Assembly (NCBI RefSeq): GCF_009765365.1
Contig: NZ_VTOM01000010.1
Span: 62,001 to 126,000 of the forward strand
Direction of reading: 5' to 3'
DNA from: Antarcticirhabdus aurantiaca
Lineage (GTDB): Bacteria; Pseudomonadota; Alphaproteobacteria; Rhizobiales; Rhizobiaceae
DNA: 64,000 bases
Shown here: one piece after another, positions 34,016-43,144 of the stretch
How positions within the stretch are numbered: the stretch's first letter is position 1
Layout of the letters: each line of letters opens with the position of its first letter
The notes under the pieces: generated by a model
The model's database searches: none
What the model was told of the DNA's origin: nothing
The model's input: the letters and a program-made list of their open reading frames with translations, nothing else
Program-made: the position numbers and the translations under genes

Positions 34016-36613
34016 TCACGTCCATTTGGTCGAGTAGAACTTGTTCTTTTCGCTCAGCGCCTTCTCCACCAGAGCGGCTTCGGCTGCGACCGACAGGAGC
34101 TCGTCCGAGCCTTCGCCGTCGATGCGCTCGCGCCCGGCCTCCAGCATGATCGGGACGGCGAGGGGGGAGATCTCCTCCAGGTCCTGGTGGCGGATGTGGT
34201 GGCGGATGCGGGCGAGGAGGTCGGACACGCGCGCGACGTCGAGGAGGCCCGTCGCCGCATCCGCCCAGGTCGCTTTCAGGAGGACGTGGTCGGGCTCGTG
34301 GGCGCGCAGCACGTCGTAGACGAGGTCGGAGGAGACCGTGACCTGCCGGCCGGTCTTTTCCTGGCCGGGAAAGCGCTTCGGCACCAAGCCGGCGATCACG
34401 GCGCACTGGCGGAAGGAGCGCTTCAGCATCCAGGAATCCGCCATCCAGGCTTCCAGGTCGTCGCCGAGCATGTCCTCGTCGAACAGCGCGTCGAGCGAGA
34501 TGCGATCGCTCGCGATCATCGCGCCCATGTCGCCTCGGCCCCAGATCGACAGCGCGTAGTCCGTCGCGACGAAGCCGAGGGGCTTGGCGCCCGCGCGCTC
34601 CAGGCGGCGCGTCAGCAGCATGCCGAGCGTCTGGTGGGCGAGGCGGCCCTCGAAGGGATAGGCCACCATGAAGAAGCGGTTGCCGACCGGGAAGGTCTCG
34701 ATGAGGAGCTCGTCCGCGCCGGGGATCGCGGACTTGCGGCTCTGGATGGCGAGCCAGTCGCGCACCTGATCCGGCAGCGCGCCCCAGCGCGCGGGATCGG
34801 CGAGCATCGCGCGCACCTGGGCGGCGAGGTAGGTGGTCAGCGGGAACTTCGAGCCGCCGTAATAGGGGACCTTCGCCTCGTCGTCCTGCGTCTTGGTGAC
34901 GAGGCATTCCATCTCGTGGATGCCCTGGAAGGCGAGAACCTGTCCCGCGAAGAGGAAGGTGTCGCCGGGCGACAGCGTTTCGAGGAAGTTCTCCTCGATC
35001 TTGCCGAGCACCGGCCCGCCGCGCTTGATCGCCGACGTCGTCTTACGGCGGATGAGGCGCACGGACAGGGTTTCCGATTCGATGATCGTGCCGGCGTTCA
35101 TCCGGTAGTTCTGCGCAATCCGCGGATGGGTCACGCGCCAGGTGCCGTCCTCGGTGAGACGGATCTTGGCGTATTGCTCGTAGACCCGCAGCGCGTAGCC
35201 GCCGGTCGCGACGAAGTCGATCACCTGGTCGAAGGTCGGCCGGTCGAGGTCGCGATAAGGGAGCGCCGTGCACACCTCCGCGAAGAGGTCGTCGGCGCGG
35301 AAGGGCTCGGCCACCGCCATGCCGAGGACGTGCTGGGCGAGGACGTCGAGGCAACCCGCCCGCATCGGCGGCGAGTCCTGGTGGCCGAGATAGTTGGCGT
35401 CGAGCGCCACCTGGCACTCCATGACCTCGAAGCGGTTGGCGGGGACGAGGATCGCCTTGGAGGGCTCGTCCATGCGGTGGTTGGCGCGCCCGATGCGCTG
35501 CGCGAGCCGCGAGGCGCCCTTGGGCGCGCCGACATGGACGACGAGGTCGACGTCGCCCCAGTCGATGCCGAGGTCCAGCGTCGAGGTCGCGACCACCGCG
35601 CGCAGCTCGTTCCTCGACATCGCCGCCTCGACGCGCTTTCGTTGGCCAAGATCGAGCGAGCCGTGGTGGAGCGCGATCGGCAGCGTGTCCTCGTTGATCC
35701 GCCACAGCTCCTGGAACAGGAGTTCGGCCTGGGAGCGCGTGTTGACGAAGAGCAGCGTCGTCTTGTGCGCTTTGATCGCCTCGTAGATCTCGGGCATGGC
35801 GTAGCGCGCCATGTGGCCCTGCCAGGGCACGCGCGCTTCCGATGCCAGGATCGAGATGTCGGGCTTGGCGCCGCCCTCGACGGTGATGAGGTCGGAGAGC
35901 GGCTGGACGAGTTCGCCGTGTTCGTCGGCCTCCTCCGTCTCGGCCATCGAGACCTGCGGCACCAGCCAGGCGCGCAGCTCGTCCGGGTCGGACACGGTCG
36001 CGGAGAGGCCGACGGTCTTCAGGCCCGGCGCGAGGCGGCGCAGGCGCGCGAGACCGAGCGCGAGGAGGTGCCCGCGCTTGGACGCGACGAGCGAGTGCAG
36101 CTCGTCGAAGACGACGGTTTCGAGATCGGCGAAGAAGTCGCGCGCGTCCTTGGCGGCGATGAGGAGCGCGAGCTGCTCGGGGGTCGTGAGCAGGATGTCC
36201 GGGGGTTTGAGCTTCTGGCGCTGGCGGCGAACCTGGGACGTGTCGCCGGTGCGGGTCTCGACTGATATCTTCAGGCCGATGCCGTCGACGGGCGTCTGCA
36301 GGTTGCGCTCGATATCGGCGGCAAGGGCTTTGAGCGGCGAGACATAGAGCGTGTGGACGCCGCGCGGGCGCGTGCCTGGGGCGGCGCGCTTGCGGCGCGC
36401 GAGCGAGACGAGCGAGGGCAGGAAACCGGCGAGCGTCTTGCCCGCTCCCGTCGGCGCGATGAGGAGAACGGAGCGCCCGGCCTCGGCTCGGGCCAGGAGG
36501 TCGAGCTGGTGGTCGCGTGGCGCCCAACCCTTCGCCTCGAACCAGGCCCGAAAGCGCGGCGGCAGGATGTCGGAGGCGGTCGCCGGAGAAGGGGGGCGGT
36601 CGAGGACGTTCAC
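34016..36613 (-). CDS. Ligase-associated DEXH-box DNA helicase (Lhr-like)
   Basis: The 865-residue superfamily 2 helicase carries the Walker A motif LIAPTGAGKTLAGF (about residue 55), the DEXH-type motif VFDELHSL, the SAT motif GLSATVSDPDELR, HHGSLDLGQRKRVE and the motif VI QRIGRANHRMDEPSK. The remaining C-terminal half contains the large Lhr-type domains. The family member linked to DNA ligase is thought to unwind or remodel damaged DNA. The start is a GTG at 36613 without a visible Shine-Dalgarno. It heads a minus-strand pair with pdeM; the exonuclease partner is 1.8 kb away on the other strand and no ligase is present. Confidence 0.93.
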   Translation of the reverse strand: MNVLDRPPSPATASDILPPRFRAWFEAKGWAPRDHQLDLLARAEAGRSVLLIAPTGAGKTLAGFLPSLVSLARRKRAAPGTRPRGVHTLYVSPLKALAADIERNLQTPVDGIGLKISVETRTGDTSQVRRQRQKLKPPDILLTTPEQLALLIAAKDARDFFADLETVVFDELHSLVASKRGHLLALGLARLRRLAPGLKTVGLSATVSDPDELRAWLVPQVSMAETEEADEHGELVQPLSDLITVEGGAKPDISILASEARVPWQGHMARYAMPEIYEAIKAHKTTLLFVNTRSQAELLFQELWRINEDTLPIALHHGSLDLGQRKRVEAAMSRNELRAVVATSTLDLGIDWGDVDLVVHVGAPKGASRLAQRIGRANHRMDEPSKAILVPANRFEVMECQVALDANYLGHQDSPPMRAGCLDVLAQHVLGMAVAEPFRADDLFAEVCTALPYRDLDRPTFDQVIDFVATGGYALRVYEQYAKIRLTEDGTWRVTHPRIAQNYRMNAGTIIESETLSVRLIRRKTTSAIKRGGPVLGKIEENFLETLSPGDTFLFAGQVLAFQGIHEMECLVTKTQDDEAKVPYYGGSKFPLTTYLAAQVRAMLADPARWGALPDQVRDWLAIQSRKSAIPGADELLIETFPVGNRFFMVAYPFEGRLAHQTLGMLLTRRLERAGAKPLGFVATDYALSIWGRGDMGAMIASDRISLDALFDEDMLGDDLEAWMADSWMLKRSFRQCAVIAGLVPKRFPGQEKTGRQVTVSSDLVYDVLRAHEPDHVLLKATWADAATGLLDVARVSDLLARIRHHIRHQDLEEISPLAVPIMLEAGRERIDGEGSDELLSVAAEAALVEKALSEKNKFYSTKWT

Positions 36614-36644
36614 GCAGGAGAAGTAAGTCGCGAGGGTGCGTCCC

Positions 36645-37358
36645 TCAAGCCGCGAGGTAGCGGTCGGTGCGGTGGTTGATGGCCAGGAAAAGGTTGAGGA
36701 CGAGCGCGCCGAGCACGGAATAAGCGACCGCGCGGGGCGAGACGGCGGCGAAGGCGGTGACGAGGACGACCATGTCGACGGCGAGCTGGGTCAGGCCGGC
36801 GCGCCAGCCGAACTTGTCCTGGAGAAAGATCGCGAGGATGCCGACGCCGCCCGCCGAGGCCCGGTGGCGGAAAAGGGCGAGGAGGCCGAACCCGAGAAGC
36901 AGGCCGCCGAGGCATGCCCCGAAAAGCGGGTCGATATAGGCGAGGCGCAAAAGGTCGGCGGACAGGCCCGTCATCAGCGAGAGGAGGGCGACCGCGAAGG
37001 CGGTCTTGATCGTGAAGGCCCGGCCCATGCGGCCGATCGCGAGGGCGTAGAAGGGCAGGTTCAGGACAAAGAAGACGAGGCCGAAATTCCAGCCGGTGAG
37101 GTAGTGGGCGACGAAGGCGAGGCCGGCCATGCCGCCGGTGAGGAAGCCGAGCGAGCCCAGGATCGCGATGCCGACGGCGGTCAGCGTCACGCCCGCGACG
37201 ACGCCGAGCGCGTCTTCCCAGGGGCTGTGGCGCGTGGCGGTCGCGGCCCAGTTGCCGAACCGGTGGGCGCGGCGCGTGGCGCGCAGGTCCGCCACTTCGC
37301 TGGCGTCCGGCCCGGCGACGGGCGTGGCCCGCGCGGCATCCTCGGTGCTGATCGACAC
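36645..37358 (-). CDS. YitT family membrane protein
   Basis: The protein has an N-terminal cytoplasmic part of about 45 residues and five or six membrane helices (LGVVAGVTLTAVGIAILGSL, LTGWNFGLVFFVLNLPFYAL, LGGLLLGFGLLALF, AVAYSVLGALVLNLFLAINH). The segment LTGGMAGLAF and the pattern HRASAGGVGILAIFLQDKFG are typical of YitT, whose function is unknown, possibly small-molecule export. I chose the GTG at 37358, 237 residues, with GAAGGA upstream; a TTG just before is possible. It lies 31 bp upstream of the helicase gene on the same strand. Confidence 0.85.
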   Translation of the reverse strand: MSISTEDAARATPVAGPDASEVADLRATRRAHRFGNWAATATRHSPWEDALGVVAGVTLTAVGIAILGSLGFLTGGMAGLAFVAHYLTGWNFGLVFFVLNLPFYALAIGRMGRAFTIKTAFAVALLSLMTGLSADLLRLAYIDPLFGACLGGLLLGFGLLALFRHRASAGGVGILAIFLQDKFGWRAGLTQLAVDMVVLVTAFAAVSPRAVAYSVLGALVLNLFLAINHRTDRYLAA

Positions 37359-37436
37359 CAATGCTTCGTCCTTCTCGCAGATGCGAAGATGATATCGCGG
37401 GGCGAAGGCCGCGCAAGCGCGACTTCGCGGGGGCTG

Positions 37437-38351
37437 CTATGCCTTGGCGAAGAGCATGACGGCGCCGCCGACGGGCTCCCCCCGGTCGCGGCGCAGGGTC
37501 TCGCGGACGTCGGACAGGAGGCGGAGCCCCCGTTCGGCCGCCCGTTCGGCAAGGCGGGCGGGCGCGTGGGCGTAGCGGAGCGAGGGTCGGAGCTCGAAGG
37601 ACTCGGTTCCGGCCGAGGCCTCCACGGTGCAGGCGAAGAGGCCGGCGGGCGCGAGAAGGGAGCTCGCGCGGGCGAGAACGGGCGCGAGGTCGCCGAGATA
37701 GGTGAGGACGTCCGCCGCGGCGACGAGGTCGAAGGGGCCGGGCTCGTGCGCGATCGGCTCGGCGATGTCGCCGAGATGGAGGGCGTCGTAGATCGCCTTG
37801 CGGCGCGCCTCGGCCAGCATGCCGGCGGACAGGTCGACGCCGACGAGGCGGGTGCAGAGTGGGCGCAGGCGCTCGCCCATGAGGCCGGTGCCGCAGCCGA
37901 GGTCGAGCGCGGCGGCAAAGCGCGCGTCGGGTCGAGCGGCGCGGATGGCGTCGAGGAGGAGGTCGGGGGCGCGGTAGCCGAGCTTGCCGACGAGCGAGTC
38001 CTCGAAGCGACCGGCATACTGGTCGAAGAGCCCGGCGACGAAGGCGGGCGGCGGTGCGGCGGGGGCCTCGCGATAGCCCAGGGCGGCGAGCTTGAGGCCG
38101 GCGCCGTAAGCGTCGGCAGGGTGGGCGGCCAGAACGGTCTCGTACTCGGACGCCGCCGCGTCCCGCTCGCCGGAGCGCTCCAGCCACTCGCCGAGGCGCA
38201 TCCGGCCGGCATGCCAGCCGGGCGCGATGTCGATCGCCTGGCGCATCAGGTCGGCGGCTGCCGCGAAGTCGCCCTCCGCCGCGAGCCCTTCCGCGTAAGC
38301 CGCGCGGCGGTCGGCGAGGGGGTCGTCGGGGCGGTGGCTGTCGGCGGGCAT
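37437..38351 (-). CDS. SAM-dependent methyltransferase with N-terminal TPR-like region
   Basis: The 304-residue protein begins with a tetratricopeptide-like segment (GDFAAAADLMRQAIDIAPGW, then ERDAAASEYETVLAAHPADA) and continues with a class I methyltransferase domain. The SAM motif is AALDLGCGTGLMGERL, followed by VGVDLSAGMLAEARRK and LVAAADVLTYLGDL. The substrate cannot be told from the sequence; TPR parts suggest a protein partner. The ATG at 38351 gives a start before the TPR region. It is divergent from the exonuclease gene, with only 79 bp between the starts. Confidence 0.8.
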   Translation of the reverse strand: MPADSHRPDDPLADRRAAYAEGLAAEGDFAAAADLMRQAIDIAPGWHAGRMRLGEWLERSGERDAAASEYETVLAAHPADAYGAGLKLAALGYREAPAAPPPAFVAGLFDQYAGRFEDSLVGKLGYRAPDLLLDAIRAARPDARFAAALDLGCGTGLMGERLRPLCTRLVGVDLSAGMLAEARRKAIYDALHLGDIAEPIAHEPGPFDLVAAADVLTYLGDLAPVLARASSLLAPAGLFACTVEASAGTESFELRPSLRYAHAPARLAERAAERGLRLLSDVRETLRRDRGEPVGGAVMLFAKA

Positions 38352-38430
38352 GGAACGGGCGGCTCGGCTGCGGGAACGTGCCGCTCCCATGCGCCTTGGG
38401 GGCGCGGCGGACAAGCCTATCTTCACGCCC

Positions 38431-39459
38431 ATGCGCTTCGAAGACCTTCTCCGTCCGACCCCCAAGGGCCTCTACTGCCCGCCCGGCGACTTCTTCATCG
38501 ACCCCGTTCGGCCGGTGGAGCGCGCCCTCGTCACCCATGGGCACGCCGACCACGCGCGGCCCGGCAACGAGAAGGTGCTCGCCACGCGCCGGACGCTCGA
38601 CATCATGGGCATCCGCTACGGCGCGGACTTCGCGAGGGAAAGGCAGGTCGCCGAATGGGGCGAGCGGATCTCGATCAACGGCGTGACGGTGAGCTTCCAC
38701 CCGGCGGGGCATGTGCTGGGCTCGGCGCAGATCCTCGTCGAGAAGGGCGACGTGCGGATCGTCGCGAGCGGCGACTACAAGCGCCGACGCGACCCGACGG
38801 CGGAAGGCTTCGAGCCGGTGCCCTGCGACGTCTTCATCACCGAGGCGACCTTCGCGCTGCCCGTCTTCCGCCATCCGGCGACGCACGAGGAGGTGCAGAA
38901 GCTCATCCGCTCGGTGAAGCAGTTTCCCGAGCGCGCCCACCTCGTCGGCGCCTACGCGCTCGGCAAGGCGCAGCGGGTGATCGCGCACCTGCGCGAGGAA
39001 GGCTACGACCGGCCGATCTACATCCACGGCGCCCTGAAGAAGCTCTGCGACTATTACGAGAGCGAGGGCATCGACCTCGGCGAGTTGCGGCCCGCGACGA
39101 TCGCCAGGGGCAAGGCGGAGGAAGGCGAGGCGAAGAGCGCCTTCGCCGGCGCCATCGTCGTGGGGCCCCCGTCCGCCTTCGCCGACAAGTGGGCGCGGCG
39201 CTTTCCCGACCCGGTCTCGTGCTTCGCGTCAGGCTGGATGCGCGTGCGCCAGCGGGCCCGCCAGCGCGGCGTCGAGCTGCCGCTGGTGGTGTCGGACCAT
39301 TGCGACTGGGACGAGCTGATCGAGACGATCCTGGAGATCGGCCCGCAGGAGGTCTGGGTGACGCACGGGCGCGAGGAAGCGCTGGTGCGCTGGTGCGGCT
39401 TGCGCCAGATCCGGGCCCGGCCGCTGCATCTCGTGGGATACGAGGACGAGGCGGAATGA
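38431..39459 (+). CDS. Ligase-associated DNA exonuclease (beta-CASP/MBL-like)
   Basis: This metallo-beta-lactamase-fold nuclease of 342 residues resembles RNA 3'-end processing factors. The metal motifs are THGHADHARPGN, FHPAGHVLGSAQI, VASGDYKRRRDP and WVTHGREEAL. It is the member of the DNA-ligase-associated set that trims DNA ends. In most genomes the gene is followed directly by the ATP-dependent DNA ligase gene, often with overlap. Here its stop is followed by a terminator-like hairpin and the convergent fae gene, so no ligase is encoded nearby. The ATG at 38431 fits the family start. Confidence 0.9.
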   Translation: MRFEDLLRPTPKGLYCPPGDFFIDPVRPVERALVTHGHADHARPGNEKVLATRRTLDIMGIRYGADFARERQVAEWGERISINGVTVSFHPAGHVLGSAQILVEKGDVRIVASGDYKRRRDPTAEGFEPVPCDVFITEATFALPVFRHPATHEEVQKLIRSVKQFPERAHLVGAYALGKAQRVIAHLREEGYDRPIYIHGALKKLCDYYESEGIDLGELRPATIARGKAEEGEAKSAFAGAIVVGPPSAFADKWARRFPDPVSCFASGWMRVRQRARQRGVELPLVVSDHCDWDELIETILEIGPQEVWVTHGREEALVRWCGLRQIRARPLHLVGYEDEAE

Positions 39460-39491
39460 AGCGCAGAGCAGCGGGAGCCCGAAAACGCGAA

Positions 39492-39511
39492 AAAGGGGCC
39501 GGAGCCCCTTT
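39492..39511. terminator. Bidirectional terminator between exonuclease gene and fae
   Basis: AAAGGGGCCGGAGCCCCTTT forms an eight-base stem with a four-base loop flanked by A and T tracts, 32 bp after the exonuclease stop. It may also end transcription of fae, although it lies 109 bp past that stop. Confidence 0.75.
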
Positions 39512-39619
39512 CCCGCTCGATGCGGCGGCGTCCTACTGGAAGCCGAACTTGGCGGCCAATCGCCGGAGAAGGCCAGCGGGCATCGCCGGCTTCTCGTCCT
39601 CCCCGGGATGGTTTCGTGT

Positions 39620-40129
39620 CTAGGCGCCGGCGAAGGGGTGGGCGACGGAGCCCTTCTTGGCAACGACTTCCGCGGCGGTCGGCGTGCCCTTGATCGCGCG
39701 CTCCAGGGCCTCGTAGGTGGCCTGGTAGTTGTAGTCGCGGATCTTGGCGTCGTCCTCGGCTTCCCAGTGGATGAAGACGCCCACGCAGATGAACAGGTCG
39801 TCGGCCTCGGCGGCGGGGATGACGCCCTTCTCCACGGCGTCGGCGACGGCGCGCGCGACGGCCGTCTGGGCGGGGCCGAACATCTGGACCGCCTGCTTGG
39901 CGCCCTTGATGGTGACCTTGTTGAACATCACCGTGTTGGGCTTGCAGGGCAGGTTCGGCGCGACCACGGCGAGGAGGGTGGTGAAGCCGTCCTTGTTGTT
40001 GGTCAGCGAATTGCAGAAGGCCGCCTCGGCCGCCGAACCGCGCGGGCCGATGATCAGGTCGATGTGCGCGACCTCGTTGCCGTCGCCGACGAGCGACTCG
40101 CCGACCATCACCTTGTTGATTGTCGCCAT
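39620..40129 (-). CDS. fae: Formaldehyde-activating enzyme
   Basis: Fae condenses formaldehyde with tetrahydromethanopterin to methylene-H4MPT, the entry of the pathway. The 169-residue sequence is very typical: [18 protein letters not shown] with the conserved catalytic His, [36 protein letters not shown] and [19 protein letters not shown] lies seven to eight bases before the ATG. It is 256 bp downstream of the CitG-like gene and beyond a hairpin, so it probably has its own strong promoter, as its need for high expression would suggest. Confidence 0.97.
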   Translation of the reverse strand: MATINKVMVGESLVGDGNEVAHIDLIIGPRGSAAEAAFCNSLTNNKDGFTTLLAVVAPNLPCKPNTVMFNKVTIKGAKQAVQMFGPAQTAVARAVADAVEKGVIPAAEADDLFICVGVFIHWEAEDDAKIRDYNYQATYEALERAIKGTPTAAEVVAKKGSVAHPFAGA

Positions 40130-40353
40130 GGAATATCCTCCGTTCTTGTTCCGAGACGAGCCCGCCCTCTCCCGGGGCGGGGATGTTTCGATCGATCGGG
40201 TTCGGACGAGGCGAGCGGGCGCGGCCGTGCAACAGGAATGCGCCGCCGCGATCAGGCCCTTCTCCCCGAACGCCGGACGTGCATCGCGCCCGACTGACGG
40301 CTACCCTTGTTGGCGGCATCCCTTGGAAGCGGGACCGGTTGGCCAGATAGCAG

Positions 40354-40374
40354 CGGGGCCTTTGCGAGGCCCCG
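40354..40374 (-). terminator. Hairpin after the CitG-like gene
   Basis: CGGGGCCT at 40354-40361 pairs with AGGCCCCG at 40367-40374 around a five-base loop, 11 bp after the stop of the CitG-like gene. There is no clear U-run, so it may be a partial terminator or mRNA 3' stabiliser separating the cluster from fae. Confidence 0.5.
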
Positions 40375-40385
40375 ATGGCGGACAG

Positions 40386-41249
40386 TCAACCATCGGCGCA
40401 CCGGTTCCGCAAGTGAGCCGAACGGCCGGCGCCGAGATAATGGGCGAAAAGCGCCGCGACGGTGAGATCGGCGCTGGTTCCCGGGTTCAGGCCCTCGGCC
40501 TTCAGCGCCGCGTCGAGCGCCAGAAGGGCCGCGAGAGCCTCGCGCTCCGGCTTGCCGGCGATTCGCGCGCGAAGCGCGGCGATCCGCTCGCGCACCGCTT
40601 CGGCGGCGACCGGGCCGAACTTGCGGGCGACATGGCTGTCCGGATAGCGGCTCGCGAAGGCGAGGAAGACGTCGGTCGCGGGCCGCCAGGGCTCCGGCCC
40701 GCTGGGACCTGCGGCGAGGGCGTCGAGGCCCGTGCCGAAGATGTCGGCGAAACCCTCGGCATATTGCCGGGCGACGAGGTCGCGGTGGGCGGCGAGGCGC
40801 ATGGCCTCGACGAGAGGGATCGCGGGAGGCGCGCGCACGTCCGCCTCGGGCGCGGCGCCGAGGCCGCCGGGCGAGGCGAGAGCGATGGCCGCGAAGACGT
40901 CGGCGGCGTCCGCCGCGTCGAGCCCCGCGAGCACCGGTTCGACGCCGGCCCTGAGGTCGTCCGGCGACATCTCGGCGGCCATGGCGAGGGGCGCGCAGAG
41001 AAGGAGAATGCCGAGATTGGCGTTGACGCCGACCGCATCGAGGCTGGCCTGGACGGCGCCGAGGATGCGGGAACCGAGGCGCGCGCCCGGTGCCGCGACG
41101 TGGGGGCCGGCAGCCGCGGCGGCGGCCTCGAAGGTCGCGACCGTCATGCCGTGGCCGGGCGCGAAGCGGTGGACGTTTCCGGGCTTGGGCGCCTCGATCT
41201 CAGCCCGGCAGGCGGCGACAAAGGCCTCGGCGATGCGCCTTTCCGTCAT
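40386..41249 (-). CDS. CitG-like triphosphoribosyl-dephospho-CoA synthase family protein in the H4MPT cluster
   Basis: The 287-residue protein is CitG/MdcB-like: KPGNVHRFAPGHGM is the signature, with GSRILGAVQASLDAVGVNANLG and GLNPGTSADLTVAALF. CitG joins an ATP-derived phosphoribosyl unit to dephospho-CoA, but no citrate or malonate lyase genes are here. The gene lies in an overlapping string with the RimK-like gene and mch, and by position corresponds to the H4MPT-cluster CitG-like gene of Methylobacterium extorquens (I recall it as orf7). I infer a role in making methanopterin, probably attaching a phosphoribosyl-type unit. The ATG at 41249 overlaps the previous stop as ATGA. Confidence 0.8.
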   Translation of the reverse strand: MTERRIAEAFVAACRAEIEAPKPGNVHRFAPGHGMTVATFEAAAAAAGPHVAAPGARLGSRILGAVQASLDAVGVNANLGILLLCAPLAMAAEMSPDDLRAGVEPVLAGLDAADAADVFAAIALASPGGLGAAPEADVRAPPAIPLVEAMRLAAHRDLVARQYAEGFADIFGTGLDALAAGPSGPEPWRPATDVFLAFASRYPDSHVARKFGPVAAEAVRERIAALRARIAGKPEREALAALLALDAALKAEGLNPGTSADLTVAALFAHYLGAGRSAHLRNRCADG

Positions 41250-42166
41250 TCGGCCGCCTGGGCCGGCGCGAGGGTCCGGCGCTCGGCGAGGCGGGCGAGG
41301 AGGTCTTCGGCGCGGCGGCGGGCGACGTCGACGCCGCTCGCGCGCCTGAGGCCCGTCCAGGCGGGCATGGAGTTGACCTCGATCACGAGGGCGCGGCCGC
41401 TCGCGTCCCGCAGGAGGTCGACCCCGGCGAAATCCGCGCCGACCGCGCGGGCGGCGGCGATGGCGAGGGTTTCGAGCTCGGGATCGGCGGGCGCGGGCAG
41501 CGGCGTGCCGCCCCGGTGGACGTTGGTGATCCAGTCCGGCGCTTCGCGGCGCATCGCGGCGACGAGGGCGCCGTTCGAGACGAGGTAGCGAAAGTCCGCG
41601 TAGCGGCCGTTTCGCCCGTGGTCGTGGAAGCGCTGGAGGTAGTAGGCGCCCTTCACGGCGGCGGGTTCAGGCAGGTCGCCGGGCCCGCGGACGAGGCGCA
41701 GACCCTTGCCCTGCGCGCCGAAGAGCGGCTTCAGGACGAGGGGGCCACCGTCTGCGGCCGCGATGCGGCGGGCCTCGTCGAGGCTCTCGACGCACCAGGC
41801 GCGGGGGGTCGGCAGGCCGGCCTGCGCGAGGCGCTCGCTCGTCGCCGACTTGTCGACGCAGATCTCGATCGCCCGGGCCGCGTTGGACACGAGGAGGCCG
41901 CGCGCTTCGAGGGCGTGAAGGGCGCCGAGCCGGCGCGTCACCGCCTCGAAGCTGCCGCCGTCCATCGTGCGCACGAGCACGGCGTCGGGCGCCGCGTCCT
42001 CGAAGCCGGGAATGCGGACGCCGAGCGGCGAGCCGGTGTCGAAGGCGATGGCGGCGAGGCGCACGGGCCTCGCCTCCGCGCCGAGATCGGCGAAGGCGGC
42101 GAGGAGCTGGCGCTCGTGACTGTCGCTGTCGGCCGAAACGAGCGCGATGCGGGGGCGGGTGCCCAA
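41246..42166 (-). CDS. RimK-like ATP-grasp ligase of the H4MPT cluster
   Basis: The 306-residue ATP-grasp protein shows CVDKSATSERLAQAGLPTPR, the nucleotide segment PLVLKPLFGAQGKGL and the metal-binding end DLLRDASGRALVIEVNSMP. RimK-family ligases add glutamate or similar amino acids to acceptors, so it may extend a cofactor side chain. The start is a TTG at 42166, supported by GGAG (from the end of mch) eight bases upstream; it lies three bases after the mch stop. No nearby ATG fits. By position it matches the ATP-grasp gene next to mch in Methylobacterium (I recall it as orf5). Its stop overlaps the CitG-like start. Confidence 0.8.
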   Translation of the reverse strand: MGTRPRIALVSADSDSHERQLLAAFADLGAEARPVRLAAIAFDTGSPLGVRIPGFEDAAPDAVLVRTMDGGSFEAVTRRLGALHALEARGLLVSNAARAIEICVDKSATSERLAQAGLPTPRAWCVESLDEARRIAAADGGPLVLKPLFGAQGKGLRLVRGPGDLPEPAAVKGAYYLQRFHDHGRNGRYADFRYLVSNGALVAAMRREAPDWITNVHRGGTPLPAPADPELETLAIAAARAVGADFAGVDLLRDASGRALVIEVNSMPAWTGLRRASGVDVARRRAEDLLARLAERRTLAPAQAAE

Positions 42167-42169
42167 GCT

Positions 42170-43144
42170 TCAGGCTCCGAAGGAGGCGTCGACGAGGGCG
42201 GGCTCCAGCCGGCCGCCGCGGAAGGTCTCGCCGGTTTCCAGCGCGACAACGGACACGGCCGCGGGCGAGAACAGCGAGGCGTCGATCTTGTAGAAGTCGC
42301 CCTCGTAGGCGCGGAAGATCTCGGCGAAGGGGCGGCCGTGATCGGCGCAGGTGCTGCTCGGCAGACCTTCCGCGAGAGCCCGCGCGTCGGCGGCCGGGCC
42401 GGACACGTAGAGGACGACCTCGCCGCCGTAGATCACGGCGTCGTTGGTGCGGCCCATGGCGGTGACGAAGTCCGGATGGGGCGGGGGAAGGGGCGCCGTG
42501 CCTACTCCTTCGCGGATCCGGGCAAGGTCGAAGTGGAGGGTGTGCGCCTTGTGGAGGGCGACTTCCACGATGCGGCCGACGATCTGCACCGTGCCGGCGA
42601 GGCTCTGGGTCGGGGCGAACAGGATCGTGAGGTCGGCGGGATCGACGTCGCAGTCCTGCGCGACGCGGCGGACCAGCTCGGCAGGCGGCGCCGTGCCGGT
42701 CTCGAGAACGAGCACGGCGGCGTCGGAGCGGTCGGCATAGCCGATGTCGGCGAAGATGTGCTCGAGGCCGGCGAGCGCGCGCGCCGGGCCCGATCCCATG
42801 GCGAAGTAGCTCGCCTCGCCCTCGCCGGAGGCGAGCTGCCAGCCGGCATATTGGCTGCCGAGGCAGGCGACCACGGGCTGCGAGGAGCGCACGGTCAGTC
42901 CGAACGGCCAGCGCGGGAAGGCGGCGGACGGGCCGACCGAGACGTGGCCGAGGCCGCCGAGACAGGCCTCGGCGAGGAGGCGGCCGGACTCGATGCCGCC
43001 GGGCGAGGCGGCGCCGCAGTCGATCAGCGTTTCGCCGGCCGCCCCTTCGGACACGGCGATGCCGAGCTCGGCGGCGCAACGCTTCATGTGGTCGACGATG
43101 CGGGCGGCGCCCTTGTTCACGCTGAGATGATGGGTTCGGCTCAT
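42170..43144 (-). CDS. mch: Methenyl-tetrahydromethanopterin cyclohydrolase
   Basis: Mch hydrolyses methenyl-H4MPT to formyl-H4MPT. The 324-residue protein shows the family pattern: LSVNKGAARIVDHM at the start, ETLIDCGAASPGGIESGRLL, QYAGWQLASGEGEASYFAMG, SGPARAL, DRSDAAVLVLETG and TNDAVIYGGEVVLYV. The ATG at 43144 overlaps the stop of the ATP-grasp gene as ATGA. It sits between two ATP-grasp genes in the middle of the H4MPT string, so it is co-expressed with MtdB, the enzyme that supplies its substrate. Confidence 0.95.
   Translation of the reverse strand: MSRTHHLSVNKGAARIVDHMKRCAAELGIAVSEGAAGETLIDCGAASPGGIESGRLLAEACLGGLGHVSVGPSAAFPRWPFGLTVRSSQPVVACLGSQYAGWQLASGEGEASYFAMGSGPARALAGLEHIFADIGYADRSDAAVLVLETGTAPPAELVRRVAQDCDVDPADLTILFAPTQSLAGTVQIVGRIVEVALHKAHTLHFDLARIREGVGTAPLPPPHPDFVTAMGRTNDAVIYGGEVVLYVSGPAADARALAEGLPSSTCADHGRPFAEIFRAYEGDFYKIDASLFSPAAVSVVALETGETFRGGRLEPALVDASFGA

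Noticed and set aside
36636-39623. A plus-strand frame of nearly 1000 codons across YitT, methyltransferase and exonuclease genes
   Set aside because: It has no recognisable domain and overlaps three genes with clear motifs in other frames.
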